64,000 bases of DNA from Streptomyces mirabilis (lineage in GTDB: Bacteria; Actinomycetota; Actinomycetes; Streptomycetales; Streptomycetaceae), in NCBI RefSeq assembly GCF_018310535.1, contig NZ_CP074102.1, forward strand, positions 4,030,001-4,094,000, written 5' to 3'. The position numbers were made by a program, and so were the translations under genes. This document shows positions 24,780-32,910 of the stretch, piece by piece. Under the pieces are notes generated by a model. That model saw only the letters and a list, made by a program, of their open reading frames with translations, did not search any database and was not told the DNA's origin. The stretch's first letter is position 1, and the number at the start of each line of letters is the position of its first letter.

Positions 24780-25847
24780 TCACACCTGCGCCTGGAGTCT
24801 GCTGAGATGCCGCTGTACGTGGTCCAGGGCGCCCTGCCGGCGTCCGGGCACGCGCAGCCTCAACTCGGCGAGTGCGGAGCCGAGTTCGACGGCACGTGCG
24901 GAGTCGTCGATCTGCCCCCACTGGTGGTGGGCCCGGTCCACGGCCGACTCGACGGCCGGGGCGTCGGCGGGCTGGCCCGTGTCCAGCCGGTGCCCGGCGA
25001 TCGCCAGCCAGGTGCGGCAGCTGCCGACCGGGTCGCCCGCGAGCATCGCCAGGTCCGCGCGGACCTCCGCCCAGTGCAGGGCCTGCTCGGAGGCGACGCC
25101 CCAGGTGCGGGCCGCCTCCTGCTCCCAGCGCGCGGCCAGTGCCGCGGCGTCGCCGTGCCGGCCCGCCTGCGCGGCGGCGGTGATCGCGGCGTGCGGGTCG
25201 GGGACCACGGGTATCCGCGCGGGAGCCGCCAGCACGATCCCCGACGGCCCGCTCCCGGCCTCGACCCGGGCCAGCGACTGCTGGTGCAGCAGCGGGAGTT
25301 CCGGCCGCCGGCCGCTGCGCAGGATCGTGGCGAGTGCCTTCATGTACGCCGGTGACGCCACCGTGCGCCGGGGCGGCGGCGGGGCGACGCGCCCGTACAG
25401 GCCGACCCCCCTGCCCGCGGTGAGGGGGCTCGTCGCGAGGTGCTCCCAGGTCTCCGCGTCGGCGTGCAGGTCGACCAGGAGCTCGGTGGTGCCCGGCGCG
25501 CGCAGCCGGAGCTCCTCGGCGATCCAGTGCCAGGGGAAGGCCGTGTAGCGGACCGTCGACGGAGTGGTGCGGGCCAGTGCGAGGTGCGGCAGGCGCTGGC
25601 GGCGGTCCAGCTGGAGCTGGCCCGTCACGAACATCGTCAGCGGGCCGGGAGCCGTGGCGGCCGCGCGCAGCCGGGTCAGCACGGCCTGCGGCTCCAACGG
25701 GTCGGCCAGTTCCACCACGTTCGCGGTGTCCGTGCCGGACAGCACCGCGGGGGACACCGCCGCGAGCACGGGGAGTACGGACGCCGCGTCCACCAGACAC
25801 CCCTTGCCCACCGGTGAGGCCGCGAGGAGCAGCACGGTTCCGGGCAT
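24780..25847 (-). CDS. Uncharacterised cytoplasmic protein with helical C-terminal half
   Basis: A 355-residue protein with no signal peptide or membrane span. The first 150 residues look alpha/beta (MPGTVLLLAASPVGKGCLVD, LTMFVTGQLQLDRRQRLPHL), with strands followed by short loops. The second half is Ala-rich helices reminiscent of TPR-type repeats (GRHGDAAALAARWEQEAAR). I do not recognise a family or a catalytic motif. The first half is faintly like a diverged caspase-type or Rossmann fold, which is only an impression. GGAGGGAACC precedes the ATG at 25847. It ends 9 bp from the histidine kinase end and heads leftward after the phosphatase gene. Confidence 0.7.
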   Translation of the reverse strand: MPGTVLLLAASPVGKGCLVDAASVLPVLAAVSPAVLSGTDTANVVELADPLEPQAVLTRLRAAATAPGPLTMFVTGQLQLDRRQRLPHLALARTTPSTVRYTAFPWHWIAEELRLRAPGTTELLVDLHADAETWEHLATSPLTAGRGVGLYGRVAPPPPRRTVASPAYMKALATILRSGRRPELPLLHQQSLARVEAGSGPSGIVLAAPARIPVVPDPHAAITAAAQAGRHGDAAALAARWEQEAARTWGVASEQALHWAEVRADLAMLAGDPVGSCRTWLAIAGHRLDTGQPADAPAVESAVDRAHHQWGQIDDSARAVELGSALAELRLRVPGRRQGALDHVQRHLSRLQAQV

Positions 25848-25934
25848 GGTTCCCTCCCTCCCCATCGATCACGTACGTCAGCACCGTAACCGCTGCGCCT
25901 GCGAAGGGGGGACGTCAGCCGGGCAAACGACCGC

Positions 25935-27179
25935 CTATGGCTGGGTTGTGCCCCCGCCCGTGCCCTCCGGGACCACGTTCGGCGACACCACCGGCCTGCG
26001 GTGCCCCCGTCGTCGTACCGCGAAGATCGTGGTGTCGTCGGCCAGATGCCCGCCGCAGTGGCGCAGTGTGCCGTCGCGGACGAGTTCGACGAGGTGCTGC
26101 GGCTCGACGGTGCGCGGGTCCTCGGTCAGGGCGCGGGTCACCCGGTCGAGGAGCGGGAAGAACACACCGTCGGCGTCGCGGGCCTCGGTCACCCCGTCCG
26201 TGACCAGGAGCAGGGTCTCGCCGGGGACCAGTACGGCGGTCAGGACGAGCGGCTGGTCGGAGGTCAGCTCGCCGAGACCCAGCGGGAGTCCGTGGCCCGG
26301 CGGCAGGATGCGTACGCCGTCGGGCGCGACCACGAGGGGCGGCTCGTGGCCGAAGTTGACGAACTCGACGGTGTTCCGGGTGTCGTCGGGGAAGCTCACC
26401 AGGACGGCGGTGGCGAAGCGGTCGTGGTCGTCGCGGCCGACCGCCGTGCGGTAGCCGACGTGCCGGAGCATCCGCACCTCCAGACGGTCGGCGACCGTCT
26501 GCAGGAGGGGTTCGTGGTACGCCGCCTCGCGGAACGTGCCGAGCAGCGCGGCCGCCGACTCCACCGCGCCCAGCCCCTTGCCCTGCACGTCGCCGAGGAG
26601 CAGCCGGGTGCCGCGGGGCCCCGGCTGGATGTCGTAGAAGTCCCCGCCGACCCGGGCCTCGCTGTCGGCGGGCAGGTACACGGCCGCGTGGTCGAGGCCG
26701 CCCCAGCCCGGCGGCATCGGGCGCAGCACCGTGCGCCGGGTGGTCTCGGCGACGTCCATCATGTGCAGCATGCGCCGCTCGCCGCGGACCCGGACCGCAC
26801 AGGCGATGACCGCGAGGACGCCGCCCACGCTGACGAGGATGAAGTCGGGAAGGCCGGTCTGGTACTGGTGCTGCCAGGACGCGTCGACCTCGACGTAGGT
26901 GACGACCGCCAGGCAGGCGAAGACCGCCGTGGTCCACACCCCGCAGATCGCCGCCGCGATGCCGGGGACGAGGACGATCCAGGAGATGATCCGGAACTCG
27001 CCGGAGGTGTTCCAGTCGGCCAGTCCGATGGCGATGAGCAGGAGCAGCGGCGGTACCCAGGCGACACTGTGGCCGCTCAGCCGCAACATCTTCTGCCGCT
27101 GGACGGAGTCGTCGCGCTGCTCCGGGGGCACCGGGCCGAGCAGCGGCGACAGGTCTCGGATGCGTCGCAGGGCGCCCAC
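25935..27179 (-). CDS. Membrane PP2C/SpoIIE-type serine phosphatase
   Basis: About 414 residues. The N-terminal third contains three or four membrane spans (VAWVPPLLLLIAIGLADW, IISWIVLVPGIAAAICGVW, DFILVSVGGVLAVIACAV). The rest is a SpoIIE-type phosphatase with motifs EARVGGDFYDI, LLLGDVQGKGLGA, LLLVTDGVTEARD and HLADDTTIFAV, all metal ligands present. Such enzymes dephosphorylate anti-sigma antagonists to switch sigma factors on. GTG 27179 is used as start; the ribosome site is weak, and no better in-frame start exists downstream of the previous gene stop at 27203. No antagonist gene is adjacent. Confidence 0.88.
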   Translation of the reverse strand: MGALRRIRDLSPLLGPVPPEQRDDSVQRQKMLRLSGHSVAWVPPLLLLIAIGLADWNTSGEFRIISWIVLVPGIAAAICGVWTTAVFACLAVVTYVEVDASWQHQYQTGLPDFILVSVGGVLAVIACAVRVRGERRMLHMMDVAETTRRTVLRPMPPGWGGLDHAAVYLPADSEARVGGDFYDIQPGPRGTRLLLGDVQGKGLGAVESAAALLGTFREAAYHEPLLQTVADRLEVRMLRHVGYRTAVGRDDHDRFATAVLVSFPDDTRNTVEFVNFGHEPPLVVAPDGVRILPPGHGLPLGLGELTSDQPLVLTAVLVPGETLLLVTDGVTEARDADGVFFPLLDRVTRALTEDPRTVEPQHLVELVRDGTLRHCGGHLADDTTIFAVRRRGHRRPVVSPNVVPEGTGGGTTQP

Positions 27180-27202
27180 GTCGCCGTACCATCCGTTCCT
27201 CG

Positions 27203-27838
27203 TCAGTACGCCACCGACATCCGGGCGCGCGGGTGGGCGGGCGTCTCCAGCTCGTCGACGACGGCGATGGCGTAGTCCTCGGCGCTGATCCGGCTGTTGC
27301 CGTGGTCGTCGGTGAGCAGCCGGTCGCCGCCGAGGCGGAAGACGCCGGTACGGGCGCCCGGGGCGATGTCGGCGGCGGGCGAGATGTACGTCCAGTCCAG
27401 GTCGTCGACCGTGCGGTAGAAGTCGAGGGCGTCGCGGTGGGCGAGCGCCTCCGGCAGAACGGCCTCCGGGAAGCCGGGCTGGTCCGCGACCGCCTGTCCG
27501 GGCGCGACCTCCAGACTGCCCGCCCCGCCCACGACCACAAGCCGCCGCACCCCGGCCGCCCGGGCGGCCTCCACCAGCGCCGTGTTCAGCGCCAGAAACG
27601 GCCCCCGGGGATCCGTCCCGTCTCTCGGCGGTACGCAGGCCGAGACCACCACGTCCGCGCCCGCCACCAGCTCGGTCACCTTCGCCGTGTCCGAGGCGTC
27701 CGCGGCGGTCGCCGTGACCCCGGGGACCGGCGACCGCCCGGAGCGGCTCACCGCCAGGACCTGGTGCCCGCGCGCCGATGCCTCCGTTGCGATACGGCTG
27801 CCGATCATTCCGGTGGCGCCGAAAAGTACGACCTTCAT
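27203..27838 (-). CDS. NAD(P)-binding epimerase/reductase (YwnB/NmrA-like)
   Basis: A 211-residue atypical short-chain dehydrogenase. The dinucleotide-binding motif is VLFGATGMIGSRI at residues 4-16, followed by a typical DASDTAKVTELVAGADVVVS and a VVVGGAGSLEV strand. It lacks a Tyr-x-x-x-Lys catalytic pair. Members of this group bind NAD(P)H, some act as flavin or biliverdin reductases, and others sense redox state. The ATG at 27838 has no clear ribosome site. It sits 24 bp upstream of the phosphatase gene on the same strand, so the two are likely co-transcribed. Confidence 0.87.
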   Translation of the reverse strand: MKVVLFGATGMIGSRIATEASARGHQVLAVSRSGRSPVPGVTATAADASDTAKVTELVAGADVVVSACVPPRDGTDPRGPFLALNTALVEAARAAGVRRLVVVGGAGSLEVAPGQAVADQPGFPEAVLPEALAHRDALDFYRTVDDLDWTYISPAADIAPGARTGVFRLGGDRLLTDDHGNSRISAEDYAIAVVDELETPAHPRARMSVAY

Positions 27839-27941
27839 GGAATTCAGCGAAACACGAGGCCAAAACCTCCGCATCCCGACTTGCCAGCCACCCGGCCGGG
27901 GTGTGACCTGGAAGGCGGGGCGAGGAGAGAGGAGTGCTCCC

Positions 27942-28451
27942 ATGACTCACGCGGCACCAGTCTCGAAGGCGTCAGGGGCACGACACGGAGCGGTGACAAG
28001 GCGTACGGCGGGAACGGCGGGAATCGCGGGTTCGACATGGGCGGCGCGGACGCACCGCGCACCCGATGTCTTCGACGAGCGCACCCACGCCGTCGCGAAG
28101 TGGGCGGTGCCCGTCGTCGGCGGGCTGATCTACGGGTACTGGGCGGCGGCCAATGTGCGCGACGCCGGACCGATCACGGGCTGGAACGTCCTGTTCGGGT
28201 TCGTCTGCGCGATCGTGTTCGCGGCCGCCTACATCGGCGTGCGCATGCTGGCGCCGGTCCTGAGGCGTGAACTGCACGCGCTGGTGTGGACCGCGTTCGC
28301 GGGCATCGCGTTCGGGTTCCTCTACAGCCTGACCGGCGCTTCCGTGCTGCGCTCCACGTTCATGGCGCTGGGGGTCTCGGTGTTCGTGCTCGCGGGGAGC
28401 TTCTACCACTACTACACGCACGAGGACGCGGCGGGCCATCCCGTGAACTGA
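27942..28451 (+). CDS. Small polytopic membrane protein
   Basis: A 169-residue protein with a 45-residue Ala/Thr/Arg-rich head and four predicted spans (VPVVGGLIYGYWAAANV, WNVLFGFVCAIVFAAAYIGV, LVWTAFAGIAFGFLYSLTG, TFMALGVSVFVLAGSFYHYY). No known motif was recognised. GGAGAGAGGAG lies 7 bases before the ATG at 27942. It is divergent from the oxidoreductase gene and followed by a very strong terminator, so it is transcribed alone. Confidence 0.8.
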   Translation: MTHAAPVSKASGARHGAVTRRTAGTAGIAGSTWAARTHRAPDVFDERTHAVAKWAVPVVGGLIYGYWAAANVRDAGPITGWNVLFGFVCAIVFAAAYIGVRMLAPVLRRELHALVWTAFAGIAFGFLYSLTGASVLRSTFMALGVSVFVLAGSFYHYYTHEDAAGHPVN

Positions 28452-28483
28452 CACGGCGGCACGCTGACACAACGGCACGACAT

Positions 28484-28524
28484 GGTGCACGAGGCCCCGG
28501 CAGGCTGCCGGGGCCTCGTGCACC
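28484..28524 (+). terminator. 19-bp-stem terminator
   Basis: GGTGCACGAGGCCCCGGCA (28484-28502) and its exact complement (28506-28524) are separated by only three bases. It follows the membrane protein gene by 32 bp. It is the longest perfect stem seen in the window. Confidence 0.93.
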
Positions 28525-28543
28525 TCCCTCACTCACCTACCCC

Positions 28544-28626
28544 CTGGGACCAAGTCCCAGGAGTCCTGGGAAGAGCCGCTACAACCAGGTAACACCCGTT
28601 CGGGTGAGCTCTCCACCGGAGCGGCT
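28544..28626 (+). ncRNA. Candidate structured leader RNA upstream of a membrane protein gene
   Basis: Two competing hairpins share the same strand: CTGGGAC-caa-GTCCCAG (28544-28560), or CCCAGGA-g-TCCTGGG (28556-28570). They are followed by a possible three-way junction closed by AGCCGCT (28574-28580) and AGCGGCT (28620-28626), holding CACCCG-tt-CGGGTG (28593-28606) and a CTC/GAG arm. The next start codon is about 80 bases downstream. It does not match a riboswitch class that I can name. It could be an attenuator-type leader or chance pairing in GC-rich DNA. Confidence 0.35.
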
Positions 28627-28704
28627 TGTCGTTTGCACCCATATGGAGTCACACCGCTCGCGCCCGCCGCCCACGGGACCTTGCCTGGTGAGGTGTCCCC
28701 TCGT

Positions 28705-29592
28705 GTGCGCAGCACCCTGTCGGCCGTCCTGATCGCCCTCGCCTGCCTGTTCGCGCCGCTCGGTGCGCTGTCGACCTGGGCGGCGTACGGGATCGGCGAC
28801 GACGAGCGCTACGCGGCCGCGATGGAGCCGCTCGCCGCCGACACGGACGTACGGGAGGCGATCGCCGCGGCCGTCACGACCGGGATCCTGCGCGAAGTCC
28901 ATGTGCGGGCACCGCTCCAGGGGCCGGTGAACCACTTCGTACGGGACGCGGTGCGCTCGTTCACGCTGACACCGGCGTTCCACACGGCGTGGCAGGCGGC
29001 GAACCGGGCCGCGCACGAGGCGGTGATGCGGGCGCTGCGCAGTGACCGGGAGGAGGCCGTGACGATCGACCTCGCCCCGGTCGCCGAACAGGTCAGAAGT
29101 CAACTCGCCGATGCTCACGTGCCGTTGGCGAACCGCATCCCCCTCGAGCACACCGAGATCACGGTGTTGCCCTCGGAGGATCTGGCCGAGCTCCGGAAGG
29201 GGTTCCACGTGCTTGAAGTCGCCGGATTCTGGCTGCCCGTCACAGCGGCCGTTCTCGCCGTGACGGGCATCCTCGTCGCGGTGTGCCGCAGACAGGCGGT
29301 GCTGGCCACCGGGCTCGGCACGGCGCTGGGCGCCGCGCTGCTCGGCGTCGCGGTGGCCGTCGGCCGCCGGCTCACCCTCGCCGACCTGCCGCCCGACGTG
29401 TCCCCCACGGCGGTGGGCGCGGTCTACGACGCCCTCACCGACACCTTGCGCCTGGTCTCCTGGGCGCTGCTCGTCCTCGGTGTCACGGTGGCGCTGACCG
29501 CCCTGCTCACGGCGGCGTACGCGCGACGTCGGCGAGTGTCCCGAGCGCCCGGGGCAGATCCGACGGAGCCACCGAACCGAGTCCGAGCCTGA
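28705..29592 (+). CDS. Membrane protein with large extracytoplasmic loop
   Basis: About 295 residues. A first span (STLSAVLIALACLFAPLGAL) is followed by an outer domain of about 150 residues rich in helices (MEPLAADTDVREAIAAAVTT, ALRSDREEAVTIDLAPVAEQ), then three spans (FWLPVTAAVLAVTGILVAV, LATGLGTALGAALLGVAVAV, LVSWALLVLGVTVALTALLT) and a short basic tail. Similar actinobacterial proteins with a helical loop between spans are of unknown function. Start choice is uncertain: GTG 28705 has GGTGAGG upstream; TTG 28681, GTG 28693 and TTG 28633 are alternatives. Its 3' end overlaps the convergent MocR gene by 86 bp. Confidence 0.75.
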   Translation: MRSTLSAVLIALACLFAPLGALSTWAAYGIGDDERYAAAMEPLAADTDVREAIAAAVTTGILREVHVRAPLQGPVNHFVRDAVRSFTLTPAFHTAWQAANRAAHEAVMRALRSDREEAVTIDLAPVAEQVRSQLADAHVPLANRIPLEHTEITVLPSEDLAELRKGFHVLEVAGFWLPVTAAVLAVTGILVAVCRRQAVLATGLGTALGAALLGVAVAVGRRLTLADLPPDVSPTAVGAVYDALTDTLRLVSWALLVLGVTVALTALLTAAYARRRRVSRAPGADPTEPPNRVRA

Positions 29593-30850
29593 CGGCGTCC
29601 GCCCCGGCCGTCGAGGCGGCCGGGGCGGCGGCGAAGGCCGAGCCCGGGGTCACCGCGATCCCGCGCGCCGCTGCCGCCGCCGTGAACGTGTCCGCCCGCC
29701 ACGGCGCGGGCAGCTCCCACCAGACCTGGTACGCCCGCGGATCGGCCCGCACACGGAACCCGGCGAGGTGCTCGGCGACCAGCCCCTGGCGCAGCGCCGC
29801 GTCCGCCCGCTTGGCGGTGACCAGCCGGGAGACCGTGCCGTCGCCCAGCCAGCGCACCGCGGCCTCCAGCGCGAACCGTCCCGCGCTCCAGGCACCGGAG
29901 CGCAGCGCCGCCGCCACGTCCTCGACCCGGTCCTCGGGCACGACGAGAAAGCCGACGGTGAGGCCGGGCGCGACCCGCTTGGAGAGGCTGTCGACGAGGT
30001 AGGTGCGCTCGGGGGCGTGGGCGGCGAGGGGGTCGTGGCCGGTGTGGAGGAAGGACCAGATGCGGTCCTCGACGAGCGGGAGGTCCAGGTCGCGTGCGGT
30101 GTCGGCCAGTTGCCGGCGACGCGCGTCCCCCATCGTCGCGCCGGTCGGATTGTGCAGGGTGGGCTGGACGTACACGGCGGACAGCGGCGCCGAGCGGTGG
30201 GCCTCGGTGACCGCCTCGGGCCGCAGCCCTTCGTCGTCCATGGCCAGCGGTACGAGAGCGATGCCGAGCCGCGTGGCGATCTCCTTGACCAGCGGGTACG
30301 TCAGCGCCTCGACGCCGACGCGGCCGCCCGGCCGGACGAGGGAGGCGAACGCGGCGGCGATGGCCTGGCGGGCATTGCCCGCGAAGGCCAGCCGGGACGG
30401 GGCCGGGCGCCAGCCCGGGGTGGCGAGGAGGGCGGCGGCGGCCTCGCGGGCGGCGGGCGTACCGGCGGCGGGAGCGGTGCGCAGGGACTCGGTGAGGACG
30501 TCGGGGCGCAGCAGCGGGGCGAGGGCGGGGGTGAGCAGCTCCGACTGGCCCGGTATGGAGGGGTAGTTGAGCTCCAGATTGACGAGCGGGGCCGGGGATT
30601 CGGGGGAGGGCTCGGTGAGGGCGCGTCCCGAGGGGACCTGGGCGGCCCGGACGAAGGTGCCGCGCCCGACCTCGCCGACCACCAGTCCGCGCCGCACCAG
30701 TTCGGCGTAGACGCGTCCGGCCGTCGAGCCGGCGATCCCGCGCCGTCGGGCGAACGCCCGCTGCGGGGGCAGTCGTTCGCCGGGCTTGAGCCGCCCGGCG
30801 GCGATGTCGTCGGCGAGCCGGTCGGCGATGCGCCGGTAGTCGTCCACCAC
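29507..30850 (-). CDS. MocR-type regulator (GntR winged helix + aminotransferase fold)
   Basis: A 447-residue MocR/PdxR-family protein. Residues 5-70 are a GntR winged helix (RIADRLADDIAAGRLKPGER, RGIAGSTAGRVYAELVRRGL). Residues 95-445 are a type I aminotransferase fold, with the PLP-binding lysine in VDSLSKRVAPG and supporting motifs VQPTLHNPTGA and VEDRIWSFL. Such proteins bind pyridoxal phosphate and regulate vitamin B6, GABA or taurine genes rather than act as enzymes. GTG 30850 has GGGGGA upstream. It is divergent from a hydrolase gene across a 157-bp region with 14-bp direct repeats, its likely operator. No pdxST genes are nearby. Confidence 0.92.
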   Translation of the reverse strand: MVDDYRRIADRLADDIAAGRLKPGERLPPQRAFARRRGIAGSTAGRVYAELVRRGLVVGEVGRGTFVRAAQVPSGRALTEPSPESPAPLVNLELNYPSIPGQSELLTPALAPLLRPDVLTESLRTAPAAGTPAAREAAAALLATPGWRPAPSRLAFAGNARQAIAAAFASLVRPGGRVGVEALTYPLVKEIATRLGIALVPLAMDDEGLRPEAVTEAHRSAPLSAVYVQPTLHNPTGATMGDARRRQLADTARDLDLPLVEDRIWSFLHTGHDPLAAHAPERTYLVDSLSKRVAPGLTVGFLVVPEDRVEDVAAALRSGAWSAGRFALEAAVRWLGDGTVSRLVTAKRADAALRQGLVAEHLAGFRVRADPRAYQVWWELPAPWRADTFTAAAAARGIAVTPGSAFAAAPAASTAGADAVRLGLGSVAPSDLPRALGTLADVARTPP

Positions 30851-30904
30851 GTGAAGTCCCCCTGTTCGCGTTCTGGATCGCAGCATCGGATCGCACTGCC
30901 TGGG

Positions 30905-30984
30905 ATTGCACTGCTCGGATTGCACTGCTCGGATTGCACTGCTCGGATTGCACCGAGGGCAAAGATCTTATTGCACCGAGCAGT
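30905..30984. repeat. 14-bp direct repeats in the MocR/hydrolase divergent promoter
   Basis: ATTGCACTGCTCGG occurs three times in perfect tandem (30905-30918, 30919-30932, 30933-30946) with a fourth half copy (ATTGCACCGAG) from 30947. A diverged copy (GATCGCACTGCC) lies just before, and the inverse CACCGAGCAGT is at 30974-30984. Direct repeats of this kind are the usual binding sites of MocR regulators, and the adjacent gene encodes one. Confidence 0.8.
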
Positions 30985-31007
30985 TGGCCGGACCTAGGGT
31001 CGTGGCC

Positions 31008-31793
31008 ATGACACCCTTCCTCGCGTACGAGGACAAAGGGGGCACCGCCGATGTCGCGGCGCTCCCTCTCGTCCTGATCCACGGCCACCCTTTCGACCAC
31101 ACGATGTGGGCCCCCCAGATCGCCGCGTTCTCGTCGCGACGGCGCGTGATCGCCCCGGACCTGCGCGGCTACGGCGCGTCTCCGGTGGTCCCCGGCGTCA
31201 CCCTCCTCGCCACCTTCGCCGAGGACATCGCGGCGCTGCTGGACGACCTCGGGGTGGACCGGTTCATCCTCGCCGGACTCTCCATGGGCGGCCAGATCGC
31301 GATGGAGTGCTACCGGCTCTTCCCGGAGCGGATCCGGGGGCTGGTGCTGGCCGACACGTTCCCGTCGGCCGAGACCCCGGAGGGCAGGAAGGCGCGCGCC
31401 GCGATGGCGGACCGGCTGCTGCGCGAGGGCATGGCCGGCTACGCCGACGAGGTGCTGTACAAGATGGTCGCGCCGTACGCGGACGCGCAGGTCGCGGCCC
31501 ACGTGCGCCGCATGATGACCGCCACGCCGCCCGAGGGCGCGGCGGCGGCCCTGCGGGGACGGGCCGAGCGCCCCGACTACCGCGACCTGCTGACCCGCGT
31601 CACCGTCCCGGCCCTCGTCGTCGTGGGCGCCGACGACGAGTACACCCCGGTGCCGGACGCGGAGGCGATGCACGCGGCGCTGCCGCACTCGACGCTCAGC
31701 GTGATCGCCTCGGCGGCCCATCTGCCGAACCTGGAGCGACCGGAGGAGTTCAACGGGGCGCTGGCGGACTTCCTGGACGGACTCGACGCCTGA
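31008..31793 (+). CDS. Alpha/beta hydrolase
   Basis: A 261-residue alpha/beta hydrolase with a complete triad: nucleophile Ser in GLSMGG (about residue 94), acid Asp in VVVGADDEYTP and His in IASAAHLPNLE. The oxyanion motif is LIHGHPFDH. It resembles 3-oxoadipate enol-lactonase and related esterases; the physiological ester is unknown. The ATG at 31008 is used; GTG 31002 is possible. No signal peptide is present, so it is cytoplasmic. It is probably controlled by the divergent MocR regulator through the tandem repeats between them. Confidence 0.92.
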   Translation: MTPFLAYEDKGGTADVAALPLVLIHGHPFDHTMWAPQIAAFSSRRRVIAPDLRGYGASPVVPGVTLLATFAEDIAALLDDLGVDRFILAGLSMGGQIAMECYRLFPERIRGLVLADTFPSAETPEGRKARAAMADRLLREGMAGYADEVLYKMVAPYADAQVAAHVRRMMTATPPEGAAAALRGRAERPDYRDLLTRVTVPALVVVGADDEYTPVPDAEAMHAALPHSTLSVIASAAHLPNLERPEEFNGALADFLDGLDA

Positions 31794-31876
31794 GCAGACG
31801 CCCCGCCCGTCGGTGAGGGAGGATTCGGGCACCCCACGCGAACGAGCGGAAGGCGGGCCCGGACTTGGAGACTGCG

Positions 31877-32872
31877 GTGACCGCCCCGGCGGGGTCCGAG
31901 GATCGGCCGACGCGGTCCGGGGGCCGACGGGCCGGGGCCTGGGCGGGCGGGCTGCTGCTGGCCGGGGTGAGCGTGGTGGTCGGGTGCCGGGTCGCGGACA
32001 GCGACGGCATCACCCCCGTGCCCCAACTGCTCGCCTTTCTGCCGTGGCTCCTCGCGCCCACCGGCCTCGGACTCCTGCTCGCCCTGTTCGCCCGTCGGCG
32101 GGTCGCAATGGTGTGGGGTGTGCTGGTGCTGGGCGCGCTCGCCTGGTACATCGAGCCCTACGGCAGGACCAGTGAGCCGACCGGGAGTCCGGTCGCCGAG
32201 CTGCGGGTGATGACGTCGAACGTGCAGTTCGGACGAGGTGCCCGCGCGCTCGTCACCGCCGTCGAACGGCACCGGCCCGACATCGTGTTCGTGGAGGAGT
32301 GCGAGTACACGTGCTCCGCCACGCTCAAGAAGGCCTTCCAGCGCCCAGGGGGCGGCTATCCGTACCGCGTGTCCGTCGAGGGCGCCGGGTCCGACGGATC
32401 CGTGATCATCAGCCGGTTCCCGCTCGCGGTGGCGGACGGCGTACGCGGGACGATGGGGATGCCGGGGGCAGTGGCCGACGTACAGGGGCACGCCGTACGG
32501 CTCCAGCTCGCGCATCCCATGCCGCCGCTGCCGGGGCAGGTCGGACTGTGGCGGCACGAGCTCGGCGAACTGCGCGACTACGCCGCCGGGGACAAGGACA
32601 GCTCCACCATCCTCGCGGGGGACTTCAACGCCTCCCAGGACCACGCCGCGTTCCGCCGCATCCTCGACACCGGACTGCGCGACAGCGCCCGCCTGGCCGG
32701 CTCCCCGCGCACCCCCAGCTGGCCCGCCCGCACCGCCCCCACCCTCGGCGCCCAGATCGACCACGTCCTCGTCTCCCGGGACTTCTCCGCGAACGCGGTC
32801 ACCTTCCTCGGCACCGCCGGCAGCGACCATCGCGCGCTCCTCGTCGATATCACCCTTCACCAGCACAAATGA
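31877..32872 (+). CDS. Membrane-anchored endonuclease/exonuclease/phosphatase-fold protein
   Basis: A 331-residue protein with three N-terminal membrane spans (about 20-105), then an EEP (DNase I-like) domain. Motifs are MTSNVQFGRG (metal site), DIVFVEECEY (catalytic Glu), AGDFNASQDH and the closing GSDHRALLVD with catalytic His. Members cut nucleic acids or phosphodiesters; many actinobacterial membrane-anchored ones are of unknown substrate, facing outward. GTG 31877 with GGAG 6 bases before it is preferred to TTG 31865. It runs in the same direction as the hydrolase before and the transporter after, with gaps of 84 and 38 bp. Confidence 0.88.
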   Translation: MTAPAGSEDRPTRSGGRRAGAWAGGLLLAGVSVVVGCRVADSDGITPVPQLLAFLPWLLAPTGLGLLLALFARRRVAMVWGVLVLGALAWYIEPYGRTSEPTGSPVAELRVMTSNVQFGRGARALVTAVERHRPDIVFVEECEYTCSATLKKAFQRPGGGYPYRVSVEGAGSDGSVIISRFPLAVADGVRGTMGMPGAVADVQGHAVRLQLAHPMPPLPGQVGLWRHELGELRDYAAGDKDSSTILAGDFNASQDHAAFRRILDTGLRDSARLAGSPRTPSWPARTAPTLGAQIDHVLVSRDFSANAVTFLGTAGSDHRALLVDITLHQHK

Positions 32873-32910
32873 GCCCGGGAGCGGTGGCGCGATGCGGTCA
32901 TAATGAGGCC

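Noticed and set aside
30880..30990. CRISPR-like array
   Set aside because: The 14-bp units are directly adjacent with no spacers; no cas genes are in the window.
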